Source of the DNA: Epiperipatus broadwayi
Lineage: Eukaryota; Onychophora; Udeonychophora; Euonychophora; Peripatidae
DNA: 64,000 nucleotides
Assembly: GCA_028023455.1 (NCBI GenBank)
Contig: JAQFVV010000021.1
Location: forward strand, 3,185,351-3,249,350
Direction of reading: 5' to 3'
The position numbers and the translations under genes were made by a program. This document shows positions 32,836 through 43,194 of this stretch, one piece after another. Numbering within the stretch: the first letter of the stretch is position 1; every line of letters starts with the position of its first letter. Under the pieces are notes generated by a model. It saw nothing but the letters and a program-made list of their open reading frames with translations. It did not search any database and was not told the origin of the DNA.

Positions 32836-33340
32836 TTATGTCATCTGCTACACAACTACCAATTTTTTTTTTTAGGTTGAAATTTTTTTTTTATGATGTC
32901 ATCTGTATTTGGCTAGCTGATCTTTATTTTTTTTTCACAGCTTTTTGGTTAATAAGCAGTTTATTGACTAAAAGACACATTTTATTTTATAGGATGATAG
33001 TATGCAAATGATAAGACATTTTCACAGCTGTATATTCTTCCTTCCTAAAAATTATATTTTTCAAATAATGATAATGTCTCAATTAAGATTTGCAAATAAA
33101 TAATCATAATTTAAATCAGCAATGAATAATCTCTCATGGTTGTAACTAAAAATGCTAATGATTACTTATAGTTTCTCAATACTGGTTTTGCTTGCTTTCT
33201 TCCTTCAGTCGTTCCTGCCAATTGGAGAAAAAAAATTTTCTGATGACTGAATTTCACCTTTAGCTGTTCCCTTTGCAATTGCATCTGGAGAAAAATTGAA
33301 AAAGAATCTGTTATTGAACAAATACTTAGTATTCATTTTA
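32836..33340. other. No repeat recognised; possible small exon at 33199-33295
   Basis: Mostly AT-rich with T runs (32865-32935). A short, less AT-biased segment at 33199-33295 has splice-like ends on both strands and is described in the findings; evidence is too weak to annotate a gene. Confidence 0.3.
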
Positions 33341-33344
33341 TTTA

Positions 33345-33560
33345 TATATAGGGGATTTGAACTCAGACTTACAAGCAACTTGCAACTATCCACACTATCT
33401 CATACTACTGATACACATGACCACACACATGTAGAAAAGATAAATAATCACCAATATATGTTTTTCATGCTGAACCAGTACTCATCAGTTAATCCACATT
33501 TAGGTGAAAGTTGTTTGAAAGTCTGACTTCAAATCCCCTATTAGGTTCCAGATATAAGAA
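33345..33560 (+). mobile_element. F3 copy, one long and one short arm
   Basis: GGGGATTTGAACTCAGACTT, CTATCCACACTATCTCATAC and AAGATAAATAATCACCAATA are followed by a short inverted end GAAAGTCTGACTTCAAATCC. The inner right arm is deleted. Confidence 0.72.
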
Positions 33561-33631
33561 TGCCGGTATTTCAAATCTTATATATATATATATATTCTAA
33601 TAACAAATAAAAATACTAAATATAATGATAA

Positions 33632-34090
33632 TTAACTATTATATACAGTTATCAATCTGCAGAAGTACTTTTGGTTAATTCCTTAATCTGCCTCAACTGC
33701 CATTAAATTCAAAAAACAAAATGGAAGCAAACTTGATCAACTCAAATCCCATGAATCCTGAATTTTAAAATAATGATTTAATGACTAAATCAGTTTTTTT
33801 GGATCATAAAAGGACATGTAAATATAAATTTAAGTTTGATATTAAAACTGTTAAGATTCATTATGAAGGAAGAATAATAAAAGAAAAAATAAGGAGGCAA
33901 TTTTAATAAATAGAAATAAAATGAATATAATTAATAGACAAGCTGCTAACATTAAAATTTGGGATTCATGGGATTTGAGTCGATGACATTTGCTTCTGTT
34001 TTTTTATTTGAATTTATTAGCAGTTGAGGCAGGTTAAGGAATTAACCAAAAATATTTCTGCCAGATTGAAAGACTGTATATAACAGTTAA
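33632..34090. mobile_element. F8 palindrome, about 138-bp arms
   Basis: Left arm (33632-33770): CTATTATATACAGT, GAAGTACTTTTGGTTAATTC, CAACTCAAATCCCATGAATC. The right arm (33953-34090) is its inverse: GATTCATGGGATTTGAGTCG, GGTTAAGGAATTAACC, AAAGACTGTATATAACAG. The spacer is 180 bp of AT-rich DNA. Related arms are at 43197-43735. Confidence 0.82.
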
Positions 34091-34169
34091 CTACCATTAT
34101 ATTTATTATTTCTATTGTTTTTCAATAGTTTTTAATTAACAGACATTTTATTTGTATTATATATATATA

Positions 34170-34260
34170 TATATTTGAAATACAGGCATGCTTCATATAC
34201 CTGGAGCCTAATTGTAAATATAAGGGATTTGAACTCAGACTTTCAAGCACTTCTACATAT
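34170..34260 (+). repeat. F3 outer-end fragment
   Basis: GAAATACAGGCATGCTTCAT, ACCTGGAGCCTAATTGTAA and GGGATTTGAACTCAGACTTT match the left flank of the F3 palindrome at 10870-10935. Confidence 0.6.
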
Positions 34261-34745
34261 ATAGTCTTCCTATGGTTCTCCCTTGCACAATCTGTGTTTT
34301 ATAAATTGAATCAAACAAATTGACTTGTTGACCAAATGTCATCATTTTTATTTTTGAAGACTATCTTCACTGCAAAAAAGTGAAATATGAAACCTGAAAA
34401 TGCAAATATATCTTTACATAATTATTAAAAATAAATTCTTTGCAAACAAAATTCACTTCATAACATCTACTTTCAAATTTATGATTAATCTCAATTATGC
34501 TTATTGCAGATAACAATATATAACACCGTTATGAAAAGTATAAATGGCTTCGTGGCAGACAGTTTTAGCTCATTTTTAAAAATACAATAGTTTCTTTGTT
34601 TTCCTTCATATCTCAATATGAATTTTAATCAATATTGCTCTCCAGGATTCTAATTACACTTATTTAATTTTAATTATAACAGAATATTGGATTTGCATAC
34701 CAAAGAAGTTTTTTTTTTTTTTTAAAAAAAAAAAAAGAAAACAGT
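34261..34745. other. AT-rich, no feature recognised
   Basis: A poly-T/poly-A switch occurs at 34711-34736. Nothing else was noted. Confidence 0.4.
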
Positions 34746-34748
34746 AAT

Positions 34749-35005
34749 CAACAAGGCAAAACTCTCTCCATACAGTAGTGCCACTCTGTGCCAACCAGAG
34801 TAATCAATGGATGCCAGAAAGCTTGTTCATAAAATCCCTATCTAGTGCCTACTCATCCAATATTCCCAGACTAGTTTCTGGCTTTTGGCCTGCACCTAGA
34901 TCTTAGGATCCCTACTACTACTGTATGTAGAGAGTTTTGCCTTGTTTAATAACAATTATGTGCTAGTATAAGAGATGGTGATCATGTGATGTTTAGTGGT
35001 ATAAG
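34749..35005 (+). mobile_element. F2 copy with both outer segments
   Basis: AAGGCAAAACTCTCTCCATAC, GCCACTCTGTGCCAACC and TATCTAGTGCCTACTCATCC run to GCACCTAGATCTTAGGATCC. They are followed by a short inverted end (GTATGTAGAGAGTTTTGCCTT) and GGTGATCATGTGATGTTTAG. It is an F2 element with most of one arm deleted. Confidence 0.75.
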
Positions 35006-36380
35006 AACAGTAATCCATAGTTCATCACTTGTGGTATTTTAGTAAATCTACAATAATTTCTGTCCACACATATCTAACTTTTTATTCCCCTCCCCCTTAT
35101 TTAACACATAATTTTTTTAATAGTTCAATTTAGTATTCTAAAGCTTTTATCTCGCGCGTGTAAGGCCTATAGTATATACACATACATATTTGTATTTATT
35201 TATAGCTTAGCAGAAGTAATCGGAATACATTTAAGTAACCGTGCATTTTAGAACAATCTTATGACGATTGACAATATTTTAAGTCTGTTTTTCAAACTGT
35301 TCTGAGAATCTCAAACCATTTACATTTTAATTTAGCAAGTGGTTTTACAGTTAATTCCAGTTAATGTTAACAACATTGCTTGAGGCTTCTCTTCTCATTA
35401 TGACACTACTGAAGACTGTTTGGAAATGTTCATTCACTTCTGCAATAAAAAGAAAAATGTGCTTTTTGGTCATTTATTGCTCATTGACAAATTTTCTTCA
35501 AATATTTTAAATTTTTTAAATGAAATTAATTTTCTCTGGCATTTCTATTAAGCCGGTTTTATGGCTTCAAGTGACAGCTATCGATCGTCTGTTATTTTTG
35601 CTTCATTTTCTTTTCATTATTTATACTTTAGTTACTCATTATTAATTAATTAATTGTATATTGATTCGTTGTAGATCATTTATTATTTTAGTATTGTTCT
35701 AACTTTAATCCAGCATTTTATTTATTAATACTTACGTGATTTAACAAAAATTAAACTACGTATATGGCCACTCAGTGACAATTAAATATAATAAATTATT
35801 ACATTTTGATTTACATTTTCACCCTCGCAACTTTAATACAAACTACTGTATTTCAAATAAATATATGAATGTTTATTTATATGTATTAAACTAGAGGGGG
35901 GGGGGAACGCTATTCATAGAAGTTTTTTAGCGTTATTGTTATAAACAATTTTATCCAAGGATTATTGCAAAGTAAGCTGCAGTTTGGTTAATGATTTTAA
36001 CTGCAAGTGATTCACCCTATTTAAATTCATTATTTTCAATGTTGTTATCTGCCAGTGTTTTTCTATTCTCAACTTATTCATTGCAAATTGGATTTCTCAA
36101 TATTGTACTCCTAAAATGTTACTCATATTTAAACTCTAGACTTTACAAATAATTCCAAATTGTAGCATTCATTTGTCTTTAATGGTTAATCTTCTCGTGG
36201 ATTAATGCTTTGAGTTTCCACGGATTGATCAATTTCTGGAAATGCTATGGACAAAAAAATTCAATGTGTCATTTCAAATCTCCATATTACATTATGTAAA
36301 TCAATATTTACCTTGTAAAACATTTTATACTCAATAAAGTCGCTCTTTTATAATAAAAAGAAACTAGAGAAATTACTTTA
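35006..36380. other. No repeat recognised; probably unique sequence
   Basis: None of the local repeat families occurs here. Scattered CG sites (35150, 35230, 35580) and a run of G at 35895-35905 stand out. No coding signal was supported. Confidence 0.4.
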
Positions 36381-36389
36381 ACCCTTATT

Positions 36390-36560
36390 GATCTGGACCA
36401 ATTGACGAGTGCTGGTTTAGCACGAAATACAAATATTGGTGATTATTTATTTTTTCGACATGTGTTTGATAAAGTGTATCAGTGATATGAGATAGCATGG
36501 ATGGTTGAGGGTCATGTGAAAGTCTGAGTTCAAACCCCCTATATATTACATATATAAGTG
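36390..36560 (+). mobile_element. F3 right-half copy
   Basis: TGATCTGGACCAATTGACGAG, TTTAGCACGAAATAC, AATATTGGTGATTATTTAT and GTGAAAGTCTGAGTTCAAAC match the right half of the palindrome at 10895-11255. Confidence 0.7.
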
Positions 36561-36844
36561 CAGGTATGAAAAAAACCTGTACTGTAGAAAAAAATTCATA
36601 TTTCTAACTTATTATAAACTTCAAATCTCAAAGACTAATATATCAATTTTAAATTACACACCCACACGTGATATAATTCAATTTCACCTCACGATTTCCA
36701 TAAGTATTATCCTTTTAGATAAATTTCTACTCCATAACACATTCTTAAAACCAGAACAAAGACATCTGAGAAATGCAAACACTCCTGGGATAAATTTCAG
36801 CTGAACCAGAACTCGTCAATCGGCCCACATCAAAATGGCACATG

Positions 36845-37190
36845 TCTTCATTACTTGTTCAGTATTTATCACTATCAAATTATTATATTTTGATTTATAA
36901 TTTGGACACTATTCACTTCTGACAATTACTTTATAATCATTATTTATTAGTATAAAAATTATTATATCATTCTTAGCCCTGATACAAACCTTAAACTCAA
37001 TAAAAGATTAATATATCTGTTTTGTTTTTTTTTAATTATATAGAATACCTCAAGTTTGTATTTTATAATCCCCTTTCAATCCAAACATACTTAAAACATC
37101 CATTTCACTATTTTGGAGATTATTTTGCCTTTTTCAGATGTCTTTATCCATATGTTTTCTAGTATGGAAGTTCTAAATATTTATGAATTA
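36845..37190 (+). repeat. Old repeat, paralogous to 40990-41350
   Basis: Shared landmarks in the same order: TTGTTCAGTATTTATCA, an AGCCC-containing segment, AAAGATTAATATATCTGTTT versus AAGGATTAATACATCTATTT, and near the end AGATGTCTTTATCCATA versus AGACATCTTTATTACATA. Strongly diverged. Confidence 0.5.
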
Positions 37191-37250
37191 AATATAATAT
37201 TACTAACTAAACAGAAATAGTGGCTAGAGAAGGAATAACCTATTGGGATT

Positions 37251-37363
37251 TTTTCCCCCATATGTCATAGCATCGGTCGAGAGGTAAACCCGCAACAATC
37301 ATCTGCAACCAACTGCTTGCTTGTAAGGCATCTGTGCTGACCTCTCGGCTAACAACACTTGAC
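37251..37363 (-). mobile_element. tRNA-derived SINE, subtype 2, with TSD
   Basis: Reverse strand: TGTTAGCCGAGAGGTCAGC (A box), insert AGCAGTTGGTTGCAGATG, B box GCGGGTTTACCTC, then GATGCTATGACATATGG. It is flanked by 14-base direct repeats AACCTATWGGGATT at 37237-37250 and 37364-37377 with one mismatch. Confidence 0.88.
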
Positions 37364-37519
37364 AACCTATAGGGATTTATAAACCATTTCAATTCAATGC
37401 AATAATCTTAATGACAGCAAAAGTTTCATTATTTTATGATTACAATAACTTAAAATGCTAGAATATATAAAGTTATGACATTATATTTATAGAGTTCTTC
37501 AGTACAGGGAAATAATTAT

Positions 37520-37603
37520 TGTAACTAAACTAGCTTTTTATACAACTGTTATTTTACTTCATTTATTGTATGGAAGTGAGATTTGGAAGCTCTTACCAAC
37601 ATA
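37520..37603 (+). pseudogene. LINE C-terminal remnant, first part
   Basis: The frame reads AFYTTVILLHLLYGSEIWKL, containing the LLYGSE(T/I)W block, then is cut by an F7 element. The second part begins near 37960. Confidence 0.65.
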
Positions 37604-37604
37604 A

Positions 37605-37950
37605 ATATTTTCCTGAAGGTTTGTGATAATGGTGTTTTAGTTGTATTTATATGTTGGACTATTTCCATCATCTAATATGAGTATTGAATATCTTTAGAAA
37701 AATTTAACTTTTATTTCAATTTTTCAAATACATTCAACTGTTAGTAATAGCACACAGGTTAATATATATACAACATTTCCAGAGGTATTATTCTCCCCTT
37801 TTCTTCAGGTGTTACTGCCCTGACCAATGACAGTATTAGCATGAGATTCAAACCTGGACTCTTAGATTCTTGAATATTGAATTTTAAGGTAATGCATATG
37901 ATGGCAAAATCATGGGACCAATTAATTTGGTTTTCAGCTTGCTGGATGAG
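37605..37950 (-). mobile_element. F7 SINE-like element inserted in LINE remnant
   Basis: On the reverse strand a tRNA-like head ends with B box GTCCAGGTTTGAATCTC and is followed by CATTGGTCAGGGCAGTAAC, ACCTGAAGAAAAGGGGAG and AATAATACCTCTGG. Its outer end TATGTTGGACTATTTCCATC matches the ends of the F7 palindromes at 8682 and 63410. A 90-codon reverse frame (37759-38031) is incidental. Confidence 0.65.
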
Positions 37951-37954
37951 TCCA

Positions 37955-38245
37955 CTATTGTAAATCATGTTTTTATTAATCATGTGACAGAAAGGCTTTC
38001 TAAGAGAATATTTTAGGGTAAACTTGAGCATAGATTTTGCAGGAGAGACAGGTTACAAGAATCACATCAATCCATTTAAAAAAAGTATAATATTGATTGT
38101 TTTTATTGAGTAAATATACCAGAGAATAGGGTATATTGTAAAGATACTATTAGACATATAATTGAAATACTTCAGAAAGGAAAACATGCTGCAGAAAAAT
38201 AAAAACAGAACCACAAAATATCAAATAAACAGAAATAAGCATGTC
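37955..38245 (+). pseudogene. LINE C-terminal remnant, second part
   Basis: The frame reads HVTERLSKRIF, a stop, then GKLEHRFCRRDR, and further on EILQKGKHAAEK. It matches the RMxxxRLPKxIFYGEL block of the LINE tail and continues the copy interrupted at 37603. Confidence 0.6.
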
Positions 38246-38735
38246 CTATCATGTAGATGTATTCCTGATTTCCTGATTAGTTTGTATAGTTATTGCAAAA
38301 TTCATCTCTGAAGTAGTAGTAGTATTTTTTGTTGCTTTGTCTTTTTATTATTTTCTCTTGATGTTGAAAGGTCCATATTTATTGCCAGTCAAGATTGTGT
38401 TTGTAGTGAAAAATGTGAAAGGTCTAATTCTCATCAAGAAAAATGCAATTAGGGCTAAATATGCAGAAGCTAATTGGCCATCTTTGGGTTCTCAGATTAT
38501 TTAATCACCAACAAGAAACTTAATAATCAAATATTTCATCATGAATTAGTACTAAGCCTGAAGAATTATTTTTTAATTTAGATGTACAGTGGCATTTTTC
38601 TATTTATATTATTTCAATCTGGACTTTACAGAATTAATTCTTGATGTTTAAAAAGTGTGAAAAAGTTTTAAAAATGTATGTTAGGTCAGACAAAATTCAA
38701 TTCTTGTGTTTGTGATATGTTTTAATGCTGATTTT
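38246..38735. other. No recognised feature
   Basis: AT-rich. The segment GATGTACAGTGGCATTTTTC near 38580 is the reverse of a sequence near 42350 and may be a shared fragment of one element. Confidence 0.35.
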
Positions 38736-38737
38736 GT

Positions 38738-39430
38738 ATAGTCTGATGCAATGTTGAAGTGGTATACTCTGAACCTCAATGATTATGAATTACAGTTCAG
38801 CTTTGTTACCATGTATCATTTAGAATAATGGTCAAAAGTCAGACACTAGATCTAAGGTTTTTGGATCAATTCCATTTCTGGTATTTACAGCAGTTGAACT
38901 TTTTATGAACTCTCAAGAAATGTCTCATGTCTGTTATAATGTTCATCTTCAATAGTTTGATGCTATGTTAAAGTGGTATATTCTGGACCTTGATGATTAT
39001 GAATTACAGTTTGGCTTTGTTAACCTGTGTCATTTAGAGCAGTGATCAAAAGTCAAACTCTAGATCTAGGGTTTTTTAGATCAATTCCATTTCTGGTATT
39101 TACAGCAGTTGAACTTCTTATGAACTTCCAAGAAATGTCTCACACTATATGACCATGTCTGTTATAATGCTCATCTTGAATAATTTGGTGTAATGTTAAA
39201 GTGATAAGCACTGGGTCTTAAGGATCATGAAATTACAATTGCGATTTGGTATCCTGTGTAATTTTGAGCAGTGGTCAAATGTCAGCCTGGATCTAAGGTC
39301 TGCAGATCAATTCATGTTCTGGCACTTCCAGCAATTGACTTTTTATGAAGTTCCAAGGAATAAAGCCATATGTTAAGTTAATTCCCTGTACTTAAACTCA
39401 TTGTGAATTTCTTAGCAATAAACAATTCAA
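38738..39430 (+). repeat. Tandem array of tRNA-like units, 3 copies of 216-250 bp
   Basis: Units start at 38738, 38954 and 39183. Each contains two tRNA-like modules: one around AAGTGGTATAYTCTGGACCT and one around AGTGATCAAAAGTCAAACTC, with a B-box-like GGATCAATTCC. Each ends GAACTTCTTATGAACTTCC. It is related to the units at 1305-1800. Divergence between copies shows an old array. Confidence 0.78.
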
Positions 39431-39950
39431 TTATATGAACTATTATTTTCATTTATTACAAAATATTTCTATATTACATATTGTGGTTAATGATAATACT
39501 GTCACTTTTAAACAGGCATGCTGATAAAATCATTTTGGAATTTTATCAAGAACAGGGAAATCAAACAAATGGATTTATGGATACTAGATTTTAGTGAAGC
39601 GCAAATGACCAGATTTAAGTTCATTCTAATTTGTTCATATTATACAATGATATGATTCTTTTTAAAGCTTGAAAAGGTTACTATGATGAGACAAAAAGAT
39701 AACCAGAATCTGAATATCTGGAAAAATGTAAATGATGGCAGAATAATGCTATTTATATGATAATGCTATTCATGTGATATCTAGAAACTAATAGCAACTT
39801 CATGACCTTCTAATGATATTAAAGGAAATTATAGTAATGGATGTTGAGTATGGCAGCTGCTAATAATAATGATCAGAGATAATCATTCAAGTTTATTCCC
39901 TATGCGTTAGTCACCCAAACTGCTTACAGAAAGTTAATTTAGTACACATA
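39431..39950. other. AT-rich, no feature recognised
   Basis: No motif or shared repeat was noted. Confidence 0.4.
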
Positions 39951-39954
39951 TATA

Positions 39955-40640
39955 TACAATAGCAAAGAATAAAACTTTATATACTAGCAAAATAACAAAT
40001 TTATGCTAAAATTTTCTCATGATCATGGTTTCATCTATTACTCAAATAGATTATCACAAGTGAATATCAATTAAACATGACATAAACACATTTATTGTTT
40101 AAAGGAGGTTGCCTTGACAACAGTTTGAAATTGTTGATTGTTATTGATATTGGGATTGTCTAAGTGTTGACTGGATTTTAATGATTATATATATATATAT
40201 AATATAAAACAAGACTCAATCTCATAATTCATTTAAAAAACCACTTTTTAATATCAAAGAAAGTTTCCATAAGATTGATGATCTTAGATTCCAGAAGATT
40301 AAACTACCTATCTTTAATATCAAAGGAAATTTTCATAAGATTGATGTTCTCAGATTACATAAAATTTATTATCTGATGATAAATCTTCTAGAATCTGAGA
40401 TCATCAATTTTATAAAAACTTCATTTCATATTAAAAGTAGGTGTTTTTTGAAATGAATTATGAAATCGAGTCTTATAGAATATATGTGTGAGCAGCTATG
40501 ATTAATTTATTTTCGCTCGGGAAGATGGAGTTGCAAAATAGATGGCATCTTGACTGTTAGAGAATTTTAATATAAATATATTTTGAAAGCATTTAATGTT
40601 ACATGATTTTTTTATTACTATTATTATTACTAATATAGCA
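39955..40640. mobile_element. F10 foldback with F1 insertion
   Basis: The core 40195-40480 is a clear palindrome: AAGACTCAATCTCATAATTC at the left, GAATTATGAAATCGAGTCTT at the right, with repeated TTTCATAAGATTGATG between. The outer left arm (ACTAGCAAAATAAC, ATGATCATGGTTTCATCTAT) matches 3540-3615 in reverse. An F1 copy (40083-40190) lies inside the left arm. Related pieces are at 3370, 22950 and 56340. Confidence 0.7.
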
Positions 40641-40877
40641 TTAAACAGTATTTCATTATATATATATATATACTTATATAATGGATATCTTTTACCTTGA
40701 AAGATCATGTAAAATCTTTACGTTATATGATTAAAGTTTTTCGTGATTCGTCTGAACATATCACAAGTTTACTATTTACAGACGGATATGTTTTTATATT
40801 ATACATTCTTACCAATAAATACCTTCTATACAAGCATTCATTAGTTGTCCCATGTAGCCATCTTTTATATATGTTTT

Positions 40878-40976
40878 TTTTTCATGTGTCATAGCATCGG
40901 CTGGGACACGAATCCGCTAATCCGGGACAACTGCTTGTAAGGCAGCTGTGCTGACCTCTTGACCACCAATGCTTGA
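40878..40976 (-). mobile_element. tRNA-derived SINE, subtype 3, with 19-bp TSD
   Basis: Reverse strand: GCATTGGTGGTCAAGAGGTC, loop CTTACAA, CCCGGATTAGCGGATTCGTG (B-box region), GCCGATGCTATGACACATG and an A tail. It is flanked by perfect 19-base direct repeats (40859-40877 and 40977-40995), so insertion is comparatively recent. Confidence 0.93.
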
Positions 40977-40989
40977 CATCTTTTATATA

Positions 40990-41350
40990 TGTTTTCATTT
41001 GTTCAGTATTTATCAATATCAAATCATTACAATCATATTTACAAATATCAAATTTACTACAATAATTTTTCCAACAAGTACTCCAATAAATACGTTAATG
41101 ATTAGTAATAACCATTTATTAAATTAGCGATTTATCTTTAGCCCAGCGATAAACTTTAAATCTGAATTAAGGATTAATACATCTATTTTATAATTTTTTA
41201 TATAAATCCATGAATAACCCAAGTTAATTTTTTATTTTCCATGTGTATCCACTCCACCAAGCATTCTTCAAACGTATGAAGACATCTTTATTACATACGT
41301 TGCAAAAGTGTATAAGGGAATGGAGGTCTTAAATATCTAAACAATCATTT
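40990..41350 (+). repeat. Old repeat, paralogous to 36845-37190
   Basis: See 36845-37190 for shared landmarks. The first bases overlap the right TSD of the SINE, so the SINE inserted at the edge of this repeat. Confidence 0.45.
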
Positions 41351-41735
41351 TTTAAAACAAACCTATAAATAAACTCATCTTTTGTTCTATCAATGACAAT
41401 CCATTTTTCATATAACAAGTAATCTTTTTTATATGACCATCAGTTGTCTGTAAATAAATTAAGCATAGACACTTAAAAAAGCCGAAACCTTTTATTAGCC
41501 GTGATCTTCGATTTTGTAGCGATCAAGCCAGTATACAGATTCAAATATCAATTTCATTGAAATATTGATGATTTTAAGGAGCACCTGAATAATTTCATAG
41601 CTAATCAAACGTAACATCAGGAATCATAGTAATGCATTCATTACTTGTTTGCTCTATAAAATAGATTTGTATTTCGCATGTTTGATCAGCCATGAAATCA
41701 TTTTCATACTCATTAAAATCATTAAGTATTTAATC
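41351..41735. other. No recognised feature
   Basis: AT-rich with a few CG sites near 41500. No shared repeat. Confidence 0.4.
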
Positions 41736-41740
41736 TTAGC

Positions 41741-42435
41741 ATATATATATAATAAACAAAATACACTAGAATAACTATACAAAATTAAAAATGCCTATAT
41801 AAAATTTAAAAATAATTTCTTTGCTATAGCCAACTTACAACTTTTTCCTCAACTGAAGATGGCAGAAGAAACAGTAAGCTGGCTGTAGCAAAAAAATTAT
41901 TTTTTAATTTTATTAATTTACCTGTGCTTTACACAAAAAAGTGAAGCTTGCAAAGTATTATTAAAAGTTATATGGCTAAGTGCTTTCGGAGAACTTAAGT
42001 CTCCATATTCATAGCCTACATTAATTGAAGTTTAGCGGTGATTTATGCAAAATTTATTCAAATTTTCTTTCATAACGACCATTTTCTGGAGATTGTAAAA
42101 CATGATATCTTTTGGTTTATTTCAAAGTTGTCATCTGCAATAAAGCATGCCTCCTTAATCTTTTGGTTTACATTGTTATGTTCAGTGCAAAGTGCCCTTG
42201 CCACAGTGGGTTCGAACACATGGCCTGTTGTTCTTTGGTGCTCGATGAATATTGATTTGTATTCAGTATTATTTATAGCTCTCCTATATAAATAATGATA
42301 TTGAGATGTTTTTATTGTAATATTGGCAAGGGTCTCTCCTTAATATGCCACTGTACATCCATTTTAATTTTATATAGGTATTTTTTTATTTTGTAGAGTT
42401 ATTCTAGTGCATTTTGTTTATATATATATATATCA
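41741..42435. mobile_element. Element with about 65-bp inverted ends around a GIY-YIG remnant
   Basis: The left end (41741-41807: AACAAAATACACTAGAATAA, TATACAAAATTAAAAATGCC) is mirrored by the right end (42368-42435: TTATTCTAGTGCATTTTGTT). The interior holds the reverse-strand GIY-YIG tail at 42077-42300. Penelope-like elements often carry long terminal repeats in direct or inverted order, so this may be a truncated copy with inverted ends. Confidence 0.65.
42077..42300 (-). pseudogene. GIY-YIG tail remnant, second Penelope-like lineage
   Basis: The reverse frame reads YLYRRAINNTEYKSIFIEH, then TTGHVFEPTVARALC, KIKEACFIADDNFEINQK and TISRKWSL, then a stop. It aligns in order with 31027-31309 (FWDH...TGHVF...KEAFCIAND...IN...LSKQW). 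The YYGET start of the domain is missing. The overlapping plus-strand frame (42038-42295) is the shadow. Confidence 0.72.
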
Positions 42436-42765
42436 TTTGAGATTAAGACTCATAACACTGTACAGTAAATATTTTAAAATACTCTCTAACCTAGCGCAAG
42501 TCAATATTTAACAAGAGTAAAGCAGCCATTCATATTTGTACCTCATTTATTAATATAGAAACTTGACTAAAACGTTTATTGCACAACTGATTTAAATACT
42601 CTTTCTTTCTTACCAAAGTGTTTTAATCAGCCTTCTATATTAATAAATAAAACATAAAAAATGGCTGCTTTACTCTTGTTAAATATTGATTTTATGCTAG
42701 GTTGGAGAGTATTTTAAAATATTTATTGTATGGTGTTACAAGTCTTAATTATTGATGTTGTATAT
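42436..42765. mobile_element. F9 palindrome
   Basis: Left arm: AGATTAAGACTCATAACACT, AATATTTTAAAATACTCTC, AACAAGAGTAAAGCAGCCAT. Right arm: ATGGCTGCTTTACTCTTGTT, GAGAGTATTTTAAAATATT, GTGTTACAAGTCTTAATTAT. The arms are about 130-165 bp with few mismatches. Confidence 0.85.
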
Positions 42766-42799
42766 ATGTACACTATAATATAAATTACCACAAGTCTTA

Positions 42800-42858
42800 A
42801 TTATGGATGTTATATATATATATATATATGTACATTATAATATAAATTACCCCAAATT

Positions 42859-42889
<31 letters not shown>

Positions 42890-42892
42890 TAA
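42800..42892. repeat. TA and CA microsatellites
   Basis: A (TA)n at about 42812-42830 and compound (CA)n(TA)n at 42860-42890. Confidence 0.85.
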
Positions 42893-42984
42893 AGCATTGG
42901 GGTTTGAATTGTTATTGGCAATGTTTAAATTGCAAAAACTCTCTGTCTTGCCAACTATTATAAGAAAGTCAATTTAAAACATAT

Positions 42985-43155
42985 TTAAAACATTGAATGA
43001 TTACTTTGCATATTCATTTTGTCTAACCAAAGTGTTTCACTCAAGCTACTATATTAATAAATAGAGCATGAGAATAAATGGCTGGTGTATTCATGTTAAA
43101 TATTGATTTATGCTAGTTTAGAGAAAATGTTTATTGTACTTACTATGCTCAAATA
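42985..43155 (+). repeat. F9 right-arm copy
   Basis: CCAAAGTGTTTCACTCAAGC, TATTAATAAATAGAGCATGA and TGTTAAATATTGATTTATGC match the right arm of the adjacent F9 palindrome. Confidence 0.7.
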
Positions 43156-43156
43156 T

Positions 43157-43191
<35 letters not shown>

Positions 43192-43194
43192 AAA

